DNA from: Lentzea californiensis
GTDB lineage: Bacteria; Actinomycetota; Actinomycetes; Mycobacteriales; Pseudonocardiaceae
NCBI RefSeq assembly: GCF_024648825.1
Contig: NZ_JANBBE010000003.1
Coordinates: forward strand, 124,001-188,000
Length of the DNA stretch: 64,000 bases
Direction: 5' to 3'
Positions 24,354-35,301 of the stretch are shown here, one piece after another. Positions within the stretch are counted from its first letter, which is position 1. Every line of letters begins with the position of its first letter. A program made the translations under genes and the position numbers. Below the pieces are notes generated by a model that was not told where the DNA came from, searched no databases, and saw nothing but the letters and a program-made list of their open reading frames with translations.

Positions 24354-25493
24354 ATGAGCTTCCTCCAGATCACGTGGACCGACCCGGCCACACAAGCGCG
24401 CGGTTACCTCGTCATCGACCGGCTGGTGCGCGGGGTCAGCAGTGGGGGTCTGCGCATGCGCGCGGGCTGCACGCTCGACGAGGTTCGCGGCCTGGCCGAG
24501 GGGATGACGGCCAAGGAAGCCCTCAACTACGACCCGGACGCGCGTTACGTGCCGCTCGGCGGCGCCAAGGGCGGCATCGACTTCGACCCCTACGACCCGC
24601 GGGCGAAGGACGTTCTCACGACCTACCTGTACGCCATGTCCCCTTACATCGAACGCTTCTGGACGATGGGGGAGGACCTCGGGCTGCGGCAGTCCACGAT
24701 CGACGAGGCCATCGCGAAGATCGGCCTCCAGTCGTCGATCCAGGCGGTGTACCCGCTGCTCGACGACGAGAAGAAGGCCAGGCAACGCCTCGCGGACGCG
24801 TTCCAGGTCACCGTCGACGGTGTCGGCCTGGACGAACTGGCCGGCGGCTACGGAGTGGCCGAGGCCGCGCTGACCGGCATCGAACACCTCCAGCTGCACG
24901 ACCCCACCGCGTTCGTGCAGGGTTTCGGGTCGATGGGCGGCGCCACCGCCCGCTACCTCGCCGAGGCGGGAGTCAGGATCGTCGGGCTCGCGGACGTCCA
25001 CGGTGTCGTGGCCAACCCGGCCGGACTCGACGTGGAGACCCTGCTGCTGTCCCGCGACGCGCACGGCGCCATCGACAGGACGAAACTCCGCCCGCAGGAC
25101 CAGGAACTCCCCGGCGACAGCTGGCTCGACGTCTACGCGGACGTCCTCGTCCCCGCCGCGACCAGCTACGCGATCGATAGCCGCAACGCGGGACGGGTCA
25201 AGGCAAAGCTCGTCGTCGAAGCGGCGAACATGCCCGTGACGCCCGAGGCGGAGGCGATGATCGACGCGCTGGTCATCCCGGACGTCGTCGCGAACTCCGC
25301 CACGAACTCCTGGTGGTGGTGGACCCTGTTCGGCGACGTCGAACCCACGGCCGAGTCCGCGTTCGAGAAGATCGGCACGACCATGCGCCGGCTCGTCACC
25401 GCGATCATCAGCGAACCGTCACCGCGAGCAGCGGCACGGCACCTCGCGGCCGCCGCCGTGAAGGAGATCGAGCTGCGGTTTCCGGAGTCGTAG
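24354..25493 (+). CDS. Glu/Leu/Phe/Val dehydrogenase family protein
   Basis: The 379-residue protein has the dimerisation/catalytic domain (RLVRGVSSGGLRMRAGCTLDEVRGLAEGMTAKEAL; catalytic Lys in PLGGAKGGIDFDP) and a Rossmann domain (FVQGFGSMGGATARYLAEAGVRIVGLADVHG). These enzymes reversibly deaminate an amino acid with NAD(P)+. WWWW near residue 320 is unusual. Substrate could be glutamate or a branched/aromatic amino acid. It starts 25 bp after rho and could be read from the same promoter. Confidence 0.85.
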   Translation: MSFLQITWTDPATQARGYLVIDRLVRGVSSGGLRMRAGCTLDEVRGLAEGMTAKEALNYDPDARYVPLGGAKGGIDFDPYDPRAKDVLTTYLYAMSPYIERFWTMGEDLGLRQSTIDEAIAKIGLQSSIQAVYPLLDDEKKARQRLADAFQVTVDGVGLDELAGGYGVAEAALTGIEHLQLHDPTAFVQGFGSMGGATARYLAEAGVRIVGLADVHGVVANPAGLDVETLLLSRDAHGAIDRTKLRPQDQELPGDSWLDVYADVLVPAATSYAIDSRNAGRVKAKLVVEAANMPVTPEAEAMIDALVIPDVVANSATNSWWWWTLFGDVEPTAESAFEKIGTTMRRLVTAIISEPSPRAAARHLAAAAVKEIELRFPES

Positions 25494-25502
25494 ACTCGGC
25501 GC

Positions 25503-25931
25503 ATGCCAGGCCTGGAGCACACCATCACGATCGCGGCCCCGCCGGACCGCGTCTGGGCGGTCCTCGTCGACGTCGAGCGCTGGCCTGAACGCATCCCGAC
25601 GGTCGACTCCGTCGAACGCCTCGACCAAGGACCGTTCGCAGTCGGCTCGAGCGCCCGCCTCCGGCAACCGAAGCTGCCCGAGGCCGTATGGACGGTGACC
25701 GAACTGACCGACGGCACCTCGTACACCTGGGAGTCGAAGTCCCCCGGCGTCCTCGGCGTCGCCTCGCACGTCGTCGAGCCGCATCCCGGCGGCACCCGGC
25801 TCACCCTCGCGCTGACCGTGTCCGGCCCGCTCGCGGGGATCGGCTGGCTGATGACGAAGGCGCGGGCCAGGCGGTACGTCGAGACCGAGGCAGCCTCCAT
25901 CAAGAAGGTCGCCGAGCAGAGCCAGGGCTAG
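25503..25931 (+). CDS. SRPBCC (START/polyketide-cyclase-like) protein
   Basis: The 142-residue protein shows the SRPBCC start LEHTITIAAPPDRVWAVLVDVERWPERIPTVDSVERL and the long C-terminal helix (GIGWLMTKARARRYVETEAASIKKVAEQ). The fold binds hydrophobic ligands in a deep cavity. It follows the dehydrogenase by 9 bp and is probably its operon partner. No catalytic residues are evident, so a ligand-binding role is as likely as an enzymatic one. Confidence 0.75.
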   Translation: MPGLEHTITIAAPPDRVWAVLVDVERWPERIPTVDSVERLDQGPFAVGSSARLRQPKLPEAVWTVTELTDGTSYTWESKSPGVLGVASHVVEPHPGGTRLTLALTVSGPLAGIGWLMTKARARRYVETEAASIKKVAEQSQG

Positions 25932-25996
25932 GGCCCGCAGGTGATTGACACCTATGTTCCAGATCTGGCGGACCGCTGTGTGGTACGAGCGCGAGT

Positions 25997-26063
25997 GTTG
26001 ATCTTTATGAGGGGAGCTTTACTCAACCTCAGGTTTATGAAAGCTCCCCTCATAAAGATCAAC
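25997..26063. repeat. 67-nt near-perfect palindrome
   Basis: Arms 25997-26020 and 26040-26063 are 24-nt perfect reverse complements; the outer end reads GTTGATCTTTATGAGGGG. The 19-nt middle carries an inner dyad AACCT-C-AGGTT centred on 26030, so most of the 67 nt can fold as one long stem. It is AT-rich for this genome and lies between two convergent genes. It could be a bidirectional terminator, a REP/MITE-like element or a protein-binding site. There is no T-tract. Confidence 0.9.
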
Positions 26064-26355
26064 TAGGCTGCAGTGCCTTCGATGTGCGCCTACCACACGG
26101 GCGTCCGCAAAAGCCGAAGTCCGCGCGTTGATCATCTGCACGTCCTAGGCGCCTGGCCGGAGGTCTCATCCGAAACGACGGACTACTCCGCACACCAGAC
26201 TTGAGCGAGCCCGGCTCAAGTATCCAAGCGCACGCGGGGACCCTACGTACCGTTGGAGGACACGCGGGGCCCCCGCGTGCCGGCTGCGGTGGCGGGTGGG
26301 GTGGAGGGCGTAGGACTGGCGCGAGTCGGGTTGGGGCGTGGCCCCTGGTGGGTGG
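26064..26355. other. Intergenic region with G/C-rich hairpin
   Basis: No gene is supported between the long palindrome and the stop of the leftward EF-hand gene. CACGCGGGG-C-CCCCGCGTG (26261-26279) is a perfect compact hairpin, and CACGCGGGG also occurs at 26231. This hairpin probably terminates the leftward EF-hand transcript or the rightward SRPBCC one. Confidence 0.5.
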
Positions 26356-26910
26356 TCAGAGCGGGCCGAGCAGCCAGGCTCCCGGCCCGTCCTCGTCCTC
26401 CGAGAAGTAGTACGCCCGCCAGGCGGCGAGCAGGTCCTCGGTCCCGATCAGCCCGTCACCGTCGTGGTCGAGCCGCGCGTGCACGGCCCGTGCCTCGTCC
26501 TCGGACATGTGCATCAACGCCGTGGACCACCGCACGTGCTCGTCGACGCCGAGCCGGCCGTCGCCGTCGTGGTCGGCGACGGCCAGCAGCGCGTCGAGGT
26601 AGGGCACGTAGACGTCGTCGAACGCCTCGGGGCGCCCCAGCAGTCCGCGCACGAACGCCGTCCGGTACTCGGCCAGGCTGATCCGCTCGTCGTCGTCCGT
26701 GTCCGTCACGGCCGCGAGGTGGCCCCACACGCCCAGCAACTGCTCGTGGAACCGCTTCGCCCGCACGTCGTCGTCGGTCAGGCCGAACGCCGAGGTCAGC
26801 CGGGTGCTGGCCAGGTCGAAGTCCGCGCGCTCGACGTACCCGTCCCCGTCGCTGTCGTAGGTCTCGAACCTGCGACTGAGCCTGCGGTCGAGGAACGGCG
26901 TGATCTTCAT
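26356..26910 (-). CDS. EF-hand calcium-binding protein (calerythrin-like), copy A
   Basis: The 184-residue protein has four EF-hand loops: DSDGDGYVERADF, DTDDDERISLAEY, DHDGDGRLGVDEH and DHDGDGLIGTEDL. The second is degenerate at the fifth and sixth positions. Length and spacing match calerythrin/sarcoplasmic calcium-binding-like proteins of actinomycetes. It should buffer or sense cytosolic Ca2+. It is a paralogue of 30095-30649, with the same MxITxFLDRxLxRRF start and -WLLGxL end. It lies downstream of the UvrA-like gene with a 17-bp gap. Confidence 0.9.
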   Translation of the reverse strand: MKITPFLDRRLSRRFETYDSDGDGYVERADFDLASTRLTSAFGLTDDDVRAKRFHEQLLGVWGHLAAVTDTDDDERISLAEYRTAFVRGLLGRPEAFDDVYVPYLDALLAVADHDGDGRLGVDEHVRWSTALMHMSEDEARAVHARLDHDGDGLIGTEDLLAAWRAYYFSEDEDGPGAWLLGPL

Positions 26911-26927
26911 GCCCCCTGTGTACCCCG

Positions 26928-29324
<2,397 letters not shown>

Positions 29325-29376
29325 GGCGCAAAGCTAGCTCGCGCCACTCGGCTCTGCCTTCTTGATTCGTGATTGA

Positions 29377-30093
29377 TCACCCGTGAATCCGGTAGTGGTA
29401 GGTGCACACCTCGCGGAACCCCGTCTGCTCGTACAGCCGGAACGCCGTGGTGTTCGCCTTCTCCATTTGCAGGTACATGTGGTTCGCCTCGCGCGCGGCT
29501 GCCCAGGAGGCCAGTGCGGCGAGCACGGACCGTGCGGCACCCTGACCGCGTGCGTGCGGGAGTGTCGCCATGCCGAACACCCCTGCCCACCCCTCTTCGG
29601 TCACCGCGCGGCCCACTGCTACCACCTGGCCGTCCACCTCGGCGTGGGCGTAGGCGGACGGGTGCTCGACGCGGCTGAGCAGGTCTCGTTCGGCGCTGAC
29701 GTCCCTCGTGGTCACGGCCTGCCACGCCGCGAGCCACTCGCCGGTCGGCCGCGCCGTCACCTCGCCCGCGTCCGAGTGGGACTGGCGCAGCACCTCGGAG
29801 GTCGACGCGATCTGCAGGGACATGTCGTGCCCCCGTGCGTAACCCCGGTCGTCCAGCCTCCGGTCGAGGTCGTCCGCGCACACGCCCGGCGTGATCTGGA
29901 ACCGCGCCCCGGCCCCGCGTTCGGCGCAGAACTCCTCGGCCTGGGCGACCCGGTCCTCGCGGTCGTGCGGCAGCACCGCGCTCACCCACCAGGCGTCGCC
30001 GGGGGAGTGCCGCAGCCACCAGCCGCCCGCCTCTTCGACGTGCGCGGCGGGCTGGGCCCGTGCCGCGCACTCCTGCAGCGTCTTCAGCAGCAC
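29377..30093 (-). CDS. GNAT acetyltransferase with N-terminal extension
   Basis: The 238-residue protein starts at a GTG one base past the upstream EF-hand stop, so it is coupled to it. Longer reading from 30219 would run inside that gene. The C-terminal half is a normal GNAT (VFGMATLPHARGQGAARSVLAALASWAAAREANHMYLQMEKANTTAFRLYEQTGFREV). The N-terminal half, with WWLRHSPGDAWWVSAVLPH, looks like a degenerate second GNAT module. Substrate unknown. Confidence 0.8.
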   Translation of the reverse strand: MLLKTLQECAARAQPAAHVEEAGGWWLRHSPGDAWWVSAVLPHDREDRVAQAEEFCAERGAGARFQITPGVCADDLDRRLDDRGYARGHDMSLQIASTSEVLRQSHSDAGEVTARPTGEWLAAWQAVTTRDVSAERDLLSRVEHPSAYAHAEVDGQVVAVGRAVTEEGWAGVFGMATLPHARGQGAARSVLAALASWAAAREANHMYLQMEKANTTAFRLYEQTGFREVCTYHYRIHG

Positions 30094-30094
30094 G

Positions 30095-30649
30095 TCAGTC
30101 CAACGACCCCAGCAGCCAGTTGCCCGCCTCGGCGGGGTCCTCGGAGAAGTAGAACTCCCGGATGGCCGCCAGCAAGGCCTCTGTGGACAGCAGGCCGTCC
30201 TCGTCGGACAGCAGGTCATGGATCCCGCGCGCGTCGCGCTCCGAGAGGTTCATCAACGCGCCGGTCCACTTCACGTGCTCTTCGAGCGTCAGCTTGCCGT
30301 CGTCGTCCTCGTCCGCGACCGCCATCACCGCGTCCAGGAACGGCAGGTAACCCTCGTCGAACGACTCCGGCGTCTCCAGCAGCCCGTTCGCGAACGCGTT
30401 CTTGTACTCCTCGACGCTGATCCGCCCGTCGCCGTCCAGGTCGGTGACCGACGCCAGGTGCTCCCACAGCCCGATCAGCATGTCGTGGAACCGCACGGCC
30501 TTCGGGTCGTCCGCCGCCAGCCCGAACGCCTTCGTGGTCCGCTCGCCCGCCTGGGTGAAGTCCTCCCGCTCGACGTACCCGTCGCCGTCGGTGTCGTAGG
30601 TCCGGAACCTGCGGGCGAGCTTGCGGTCGAGGAAGGCGGTGATCTCCAC
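30095..30649 (-). CDS. EF-hand calcium-binding protein (calerythrin-like), copy B
   Basis: The 184-residue paralogue of the 26356-26910 protein has loops DTDGDGYVEREDF, DLDGDGRISVEEY, DEDDDGKLTLEEH and DEDGLLSTEALL. Its fourth loop is one to two residues short and probably does not bind calcium, whereas in copy A the second loop is the weak one. The gene heads a leftward unit with the GNAT. The two copies flank 3.2 kb holding the UvrA-like and GNAT genes, consistent with an old segmental duplication or conserved calcium-linked cluster. Confidence 0.9.
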   Translation of the reverse strand: MEITAFLDRKLARRFRTYDTDGDGYVEREDFTQAGERTTKAFGLAADDPKAVRFHDMLIGLWEHLASVTDLDGDGRISVEEYKNAFANGLLETPESFDEGYLPFLDAVMAVADEDDDGKLTLEEHVKWTGALMNLSERDARGIHDLLSDEDGLLSTEALLAAIREFYFSEDPAEAGNWLLGSLD

Positions 30650-30722
30650 AGGACCCTTCTACCGCATCCGGCTCTGAAGCAACACGTCCGTCCTCGCACC
30701 GCGAAACCGAATTCGCGGGGTC

Positions 30723-32798
30723 TCAGCGCCGCCCCAGCCCGGACAACGCGCTCGCGACCACCACCATGCCGATCATCCCGATGATCGCCGCCACACCGCC
30801 GACCGCGGGTTTCGACACCTGCTGGACGTGCGCGACCGGCTGCGGGGGCGCCGGTACGTCCGGCGCCGGTACGTCCGGTGCCGGTGCGGGCGGCTCGGGA
30901 GCCGGCGGGAGCGGGGCGCTCACCGACTCGATCCGGACGATCGCGCTCGCGCTGATCGCTCCGCCGGCACCCGCGCCGGACACCGTCAGCCGGGCGTTCA
31001 TCGGCGCGGTGACCTGGCAGGTGTAGGTGACGCGGGTGCGGGGTGCCAGCACCGGGAACGTCCGGCGGCACGCGGCGGGCTCGCCGTTCACCTGGACGTT
31101 CGCGATCGGCACCTCGGACGGGTTGCCGACCGTGACCGTGACGGTGACGACCTCGCCGTCCCGTGCGCGGTCCTTCGACCAGACCGCGCTGATGGTCAGC
31201 CGCGGGTAGATCACCTGGACCCGCACGGACGCCGACGCCTCGACCTTGCCGCCGATCCTGTCGGCGGCCGAGACGGTCGCGGTCAGCGCGCCGCTCTCGT
31301 CGCCCGCCGGTGCCGTGCAGTCCACCTTCGAGGTGGCGCCGGGATCGAGCTGACCCTGCATGGGGTCGCACCCGGCGGCCGCACGGGCGGCCAGGCCGTA
31401 GAGCGGGGTGTCGCCGGTGTTCGTGACCGTCGTCGTGAACTTCACGGCCTGGCCCGGGAGCGCCGTCACCGGTTCGGTCGCGGTGGTCGCGCGCAACGCC
31501 GGGTGCAGCACGTCCACGGGCGACGACCGCTGCGCCGCGAGTGGATCGCCCGCGAGGCTGGTGCCGCTCACCGCGACCGTCGTGGGGTAGTCGTCGTCGG
31601 CCGCCGTGGACGAGCACGTGCGCGTCGCCGTGGCGTGCGGGGCGATCGTGCCGACCTGCTGGCCGCACACCGTCACGCCCGTTGCGGGCGCGTCACCGGC
31701 GTTGGTGACCGTCGCGGTCTGCGCGACGGTGTCCTTCGGGTGCGCGGCGGGGTTGGCCGGGTCGACGGTGAGGGTGAGCTCGGGGAGCGGGAACGACCAC
31801 GCGATGCTCTGGACGAGGAACGCGTCCTCGTCTCTCCGGAAGGCCAGTTCAGCGCTCTTCGTGCCGGGCTTGAGGACGTTCGCGCCGACGGTCACCGTGC
31901 GCGCGTCGACGCTCATGTTGTTGGGGTACGGGGCGCCCTGTGCGGACGACACGAACGCGTTGCGCCCGCCGACCGCGGCGCCGTTGATCAGCATCTGGTC
32001 GCCGTCCGTGGCCCAGTCGCCCTCGTACGCGGTCAGGCCCACGCGGATGTCCCCACCGGTGGGGTGCGTCGGCGCGATCGGGGTGTGCAGCACCGGCTTC
32101 CCGGTGGGGAGCCGGACGTGTCCGCCGTGCACCGCGATGTGCCGCTTCGCGGGTGCTGCCGCGGTGGCGTGCGGGAACTTCCACACGACCGTCAGCGACC
32201 AGCCGCCGAAGCAGTCGAACCCCTGCGGTGCCCAGACGTTGCCGACCGTCACGGTGCCGCTCGTCAGCGCCCGCGTGACGTCGGCTTCGGCGCTGTAGAA
32301 GGCGTTGTCGGTGTGGGAGAGGTCCGGCCCGTCGATGACGAACCGGCCGGGGCTGACGCGGGTGCCGTTGAACGTGACGGGGTCCTGCGGGGTGCCGGGT
32401 GGGGGCACATCGTCGCGGCAGGTCGCGCTGCCCGCCCAGCCGAGCTTGGCGTAGGCGACGGTCGCGCCGGCCGGGATGGCGAGCTGGGCGCTGGAGGAGG
32501 TGAACGTCGCCGGGTCGTCGTCGACGTCGGTCCACGACATGCGGTGGCCGTTGTTCAGCGCGGACGGCCCGTGCCCCTTGCGGTTCAGGGCGTCCACACA
32601 GGACTTCGGGGAGTACTTGGGGTGCGGGCCCGCCTGCTCGGGCGTCGGGCAGGTCAGGACGGAGTTGCCGACGACCGTGACGTCCCCGTACACCGCCTCG
32701 TCGAACTGGGTGCGCCACACCTCGGCCGCGGCGACCGGCGGCCCCGGGGTGAGCAGCGGAACCAGCAGCACGACGGCGATGAGGATCGGTACACGCAT
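30723..32798 (-). CDS. Secreted cell-surface protein with DUF11-type repeats and C-terminal anchor
   Basis: The 691-residue protein starts at the ATG at 32798 behind GGAAGG; a longer frame to 32825 is not needed. A signal peptide (MRVPILIAVVLLVPLLTPGPPVAAAE) is followed by a ~300-residue beta-rich domain with cysteines. Then come three to four Ig-like DUF11 repeats (TATVTNAGDAPATGVTV; TTTVTNTGDTPLYGL; TVTVGNPSEVPIANV). A proline-rich stretch with APDVPAPDVPAPP precedes a final transmembrane helix (VGGVAAIIGMIGMVVVASAL) ending in GRR. It is a wall-spanning, membrane-anchored surface protein of unknown partner. Confidence 0.8.
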   Translation of the reverse strand: MRVPILIAVVLLVPLLTPGPPVAAAEVWRTQFDEAVYGDVTVVGNSVLTCPTPEQAGPHPKYSPKSCVDALNRKGHGPSALNNGHRMSWTDVDDDPATFTSSSAQLAIPAGATVAYAKLGWAGSATCRDDVPPPGTPQDPVTFNGTRVSPGRFVIDGPDLSHTDNAFYSAEADVTRALTSGTVTVGNVWAPQGFDCFGGWSLTVVWKFPHATAAAPAKRHIAVHGGHVRLPTGKPVLHTPIAPTHPTGGDIRVGLTAYEGDWATDGDQMLINGAAVGGRNAFVSSAQGAPYPNNMSVDARTVTVGANVLKPGTKSAELAFRRDEDAFLVQSIAWSFPLPELTLTVDPANPAAHPKDTVAQTATVTNAGDAPATGVTVCGQQVGTIAPHATATRTCSSTAADDDYPTTVAVSGTSLAGDPLAAQRSSPVDVLHPALRATTATEPVTALPGQAVKFTTTVTNTGDTPLYGLAARAAAGCDPMQGQLDPGATSKVDCTAPAGDESGALTATVSAADRIGGKVEASASVRVQVIYPRLTISAVWSKDRARDGEVVTVTVTVGNPSEVPIANVQVNGEPAACRRTFPVLAPRTRVTYTCQVTAPMNARLTVSGAGAGGAISASAIVRIESVSAPLPPAPEPPAPAPDVPAPDVPAPPQPVAHVQQVSKPAVGGVAAIIGMIGMVVVASALSGLGRR

Positions 32799-33059
32799 GC
32801 CAGGCCTTCCGGTCGGTCGGCGCACAGGTTGGCACGGTTCGACGGCGTTGTCACCGCCCGTTGATCATCGCGTCGTCACTCTCCGTCGGGGACGGACGTC
32901 GCTGGTTCTCCTGTTCGTGTCAAAGGCTTTCACGTCGGCCGTTCGAAGTGGACTTGCTGTGCACTTGATCAACGCCCATTGCTCTTGTCGGGCGGGGAAG
33001 AGTGCCGGGAAGCGTGGTGTTGGTGGTCAAACGGTGTCCGCTGTGGGGAGATTGAGGCC

Positions 33060-33839
33060 ATGTGGACCGCGCTAGTCATCGTTCTCGTGTCGGTGGTCGT
33101 CACGGTGATCGCCTGCATCCTGTTCGGGCGTTCCCGTGCCCACGAGCAGGCCGACGACAGGGACGCGGACTCGCGCGGCTTCCTCGGCGCGGTGATCAGC
33201 GGCCTGTTCATCGTCGCGCTGGCCTTCTACGTGGTGATCGTCTGGGAGGAGAGCGGCGCCGCCGGGGACAACGCCTCGCGGGAGGCCGCCGCGGTCGCCG
33301 ACGTCTACTGGCAGACCGCCGTGATGCCGCAACCGCAACGCGACCACATCCGCACGCTGCTCACCGAGTACCCGAAACTGGTGGCGGACCAGGAATGGCC
33401 CAAGCTGGCGGTGGGGGAGTCCGACGAGAGGACGACCGGGGCGCTGAACTCGCTGCACAGCGAGATCCTGTCGCTGCCCGCGTCACCGGACGAGGTGAAG
33501 AGCGCGCGCGAGCGGTCGCTGGAACGGATGCGGGAGATCACCGACCTGCGGCGCGACCGGCTGGACTCGGCCAGTGGCCTGGACAACACCGGCCGGATCA
33601 TGCTGATCGGGACGATCGCGGGTGCCATCGCGATGATCGTGTTCCCGATGATGATCGGGTTCACGGCGCGCAAGCGGCACATCCTGCAGATGAGCCTGAT
33701 CTCGGCCGTGCTGGCGCTCGTCTGCGTGCTGTGCGCGGGGATGACCCAGCCGTTCGACGGCTGGTTCCGGGTGGAGCCGGAGGCGTTCACGAGCCTCACG
33801 GAGGAACTGGCCGGCATACCCGTGGAGGAGAACCGGTGA
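33060..33839 (+). CDS. DUF4239-like membrane protein
   Basis: The 259-residue protein starts behind GGGGAGATTGAGG. It has transmembrane helices near residues 3-22, 42-64, 181-203 and 210-232, enclosing a helical cytoplasmic or periplasmic domain (REAAAVADVYWQTAVMPQPQRDHIRTLLTEY; ERSLERMREITDLRRDRL) of the bestrophin-like/DUF4239 family. Its function is unknown; some relatives are predicted channels. Divergent from the surface protein gene across 261 bp that hold no other gene. Confidence 0.75.
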   Translation: MWTALVIVLVSVVVTVIACILFGRSRAHEQADDRDADSRGFLGAVISGLFIVALAFYVVIVWEESGAAGDNASREAAAVADVYWQTAVMPQPQRDHIRTLLTEYPKLVADQEWPKLAVGESDERTTGALNSLHSEILSLPASPDEVKSARERSLERMREITDLRRDRLDSASGLDNTGRIMLIGTIAGAIAMIVFPMMIGFTARKRHILQMSLISAVLALVCVLCAGMTQPFDGWFRVEPEAFTSLTEELAGIPVEENR

Positions 33840-33932
33840 AATTCGTAGAACCCTTCTACGCCTGCTTCTTTCGAGTCAATTTGGATCCGAAATGATGGAG
33901 GAGGAGGGACGGGCGGGACTAATTTCTCGGCC

Positions 33933-34751
33933 ATGCCAAAAAGAGTGTCCACTGTGCTGGGTCGCGAGTTCGGCGACAACCTGCGCGCCATGATCGCCCG
34001 CACCGGCCTGAAGGAAGCCGAGCTGGCGCGACGGCTCGGCTGGGAGCACGCCAAGTTGTCGGACCTGGTCAACGGCAAAGGCGGCACCTCGCTGGAGGAG
34101 TTCACCTACCTGCTGGGTGTGTGCGGGGTGAAGCCGGACGAGTTCCAGTACCTCAAGGGACTCTTCCTGGAGTCGAGGGAGAAGGGCTGGCTGCAGCTCT
34201 ACGAGTCGGTGTTGCCGCCTCACGTCCGGACGCTGATCCAGCACGAGCGGCTTGCCAAGGAGATCGTGATCTGGAGCTCGTTGTTCATCCCGGGGCTGTT
34301 GCAGATCGAGCCTTACGCACGCGCCGCTGCCGCGGACTCCCCCTTCGTCAAGGACGAGGACATCGCAGAGTGGGTCGCGGCTCGGATCGAAAGGCGCGGC
34401 ATCGTCGCAGGGCACAAGAAGTTCGTCTTCTACGTCTACGAGCCGGTGCTGTACTCATCGGTCGGTGGCGCTGACGTGATGTCTGAGCAGCTTCACGAGT
34501 TGCTTCGCATGCTGGTGCGGCCGTACATCACTTTGCGAGTACTGCCTGCAGGGCGTGCGCTGACCGGTGACTTCACCCTGTTGAAGTTCGAGAAGTACGA
34601 ATCGGTCGCGTATCAAGGTGGGTTGAACTCGGCGCTGTTTCTCGATGACAAGGCATCGATCGGCCTCTACCAGGATGTGGTGAAGCAGATGGACCGCGTT
34701 GCCCTCGGTAGGGAAGAATCCAGGGAGTTGATCACCAGCATCGTTTCCTGA
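33933..34751 (+). CDS. XRE-family regulator with DUF5753 (Scr1/BldB-partner type)
   Basis: The 272-residue protein has an N-terminal XRE helix-turn-helix (LGREFGDNLRAMIARTGLKEAELARRLGWEHAKLSDLVNGKGGTSLEEF) and a C-terminal DUF5753 domain (LAKEIVIWSSLFIPGLLQIEPYARA... LRVLPAGRALTGDFTLLKFE). Streptomyces and relatives hold many such pairs with a small DUF397 protein, as follows here. No ribosome binding site sits before the ATG, but TAATTT (33920-33925) lies 7 nt upstream, consistent with leaderless translation. Targets are unknown; these pairs affect development or act like toxin-antitoxin modules. Confidence 0.9.
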   Translation: MPKRVSTVLGREFGDNLRAMIARTGLKEAELARRLGWEHAKLSDLVNGKGGTSLEEFTYLLGVCGVKPDEFQYLKGLFLESREKGWLQLYESVLPPHVRTLIQHERLAKEIVIWSSLFIPGLLQIEPYARAAAADSPFVKDEDIAEWVAARIERRGIVAGHKKFVFYVYEPVLYSSVGGADVMSEQLHELLRMLVRPYITLRVLPAGRALTGDFTLLKFEKYESVAYQGGLNSALFLDDKASIGLYQDVVKQMDRVALGREESRELITSIVS

Positions 34752-34764
34752 GGAGGCGACTCGG

Positions 34765-34929
34765 ATGGCCGAGTGGCGGAAGAGCAGCTACAGCCCGACC
34801 GATCAGGACTGCGTCGAGATCGGGCACGGCGTCGGCATCCGGGACTCCAAGGCTCCCGCCGCCCACCTGCCGGTCGAGCCGGCCGCGTGGGAGGCGTTCC
34901 TGCGCCTGGTCACCGGGCGCACCGGCTGA
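34765..34929 (+). CDS. DUF397 protein, partner of XRE/DUF5753
   Basis: The 54-residue protein, MAEWRKSSYSPTDQDCVEIG start, then VGIRDSKAPAAHLPVEPAAWEAF, is a textbook DUF397. The W-x-K-S-S-Y-S and the C-V-E motifs are present, as is the V-R/G-x-R-D-S-K block. It starts 13 bp after the regulator with AGGAGG as ribosome binding site. It probably binds and inhibits the upstream regulator. Confidence 0.9.
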   Translation: MAEWRKSSYSPTDQDCVEIGHGVGIRDSKAPAAHLPVEPAAWEAFLRLVTGRTG

Positions 34930-34934
34930 GGCTG

Positions 34935-34979
34935 TTCGTCTTTCGACGAAACGGCCGCCCACCCGGAGAGGTGGGCGGC
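34935..34979. terminator. Double hairpin between convergent genes
   Basis: TTCGTC/GACGAA (34935-34950, loop TTTC) is followed by a perfect 10-bp stem GCCGCCCACC/GGTGGGCGGC (34954-34979, loop CGGAGA). It lies between the DUF397 gene and the leftward PspC gene and probably serves both. Confidence 0.7.
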
Positions 34980-34993
34980 GTTCCCGCGGCAGA

Positions 34994-35188
34994 TCAGTAG
35001 CCGCGGTCGGGCAGCATCACCCAGAGAACGAGGTAGACGACGAACTGCGGTCCGGGCAGAAGGCAGGACAGCAGGAACAGAAAGCGCACGGTGCCCGCCT
35101 TCATCCCCCAGCGCTGGGCGAGCCCCGCGCAGACGCCCGCGATCATCCGGTTGGTCCTGGGCCTGCTCAAAGCAACTGTCGTGGTCAT
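34994..35188 (-). CDS. PspC-domain membrane protein
   Basis: The 64-residue protein starts at MTTTVALSRP (35188). A longer reading from 35263 adds a non-homologous stretch. It has the PspC pattern RPRTNRMIAGVCAGLAQRWGMKAGTVRFLFLLSCLLPGPQFVVYLVLWVMLPD with one hydrophobic hairpin. PspC proteins belong to membrane-stress responses; alone, its role here is unclear. Confidence 0.85.
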   Translation of the reverse strand: MTTTVALSRPRTNRMIAGVCAGLAQRWGMKAGTVRFLFLLSCLLPGPQFVVYLVLWVMLPDRGY

Positions 35189-35301
35189 AGACCCAGGATG
35201 CCCGCTGTCAGGCGTTTCCCACATCGGGACCAACCCTGGTTCGACCCGGATGAGGCAGGTCACGCGATCTCAGGGGTCCGGACTGCAACAGCGGCGGGCT
35301 G

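Noticed and set aside
30840..30885. Short repeats as a CRISPR-like array
   Set aside because: They encode in-frame APDVPAPDVPAP repeats of a surface protein; no spacers.
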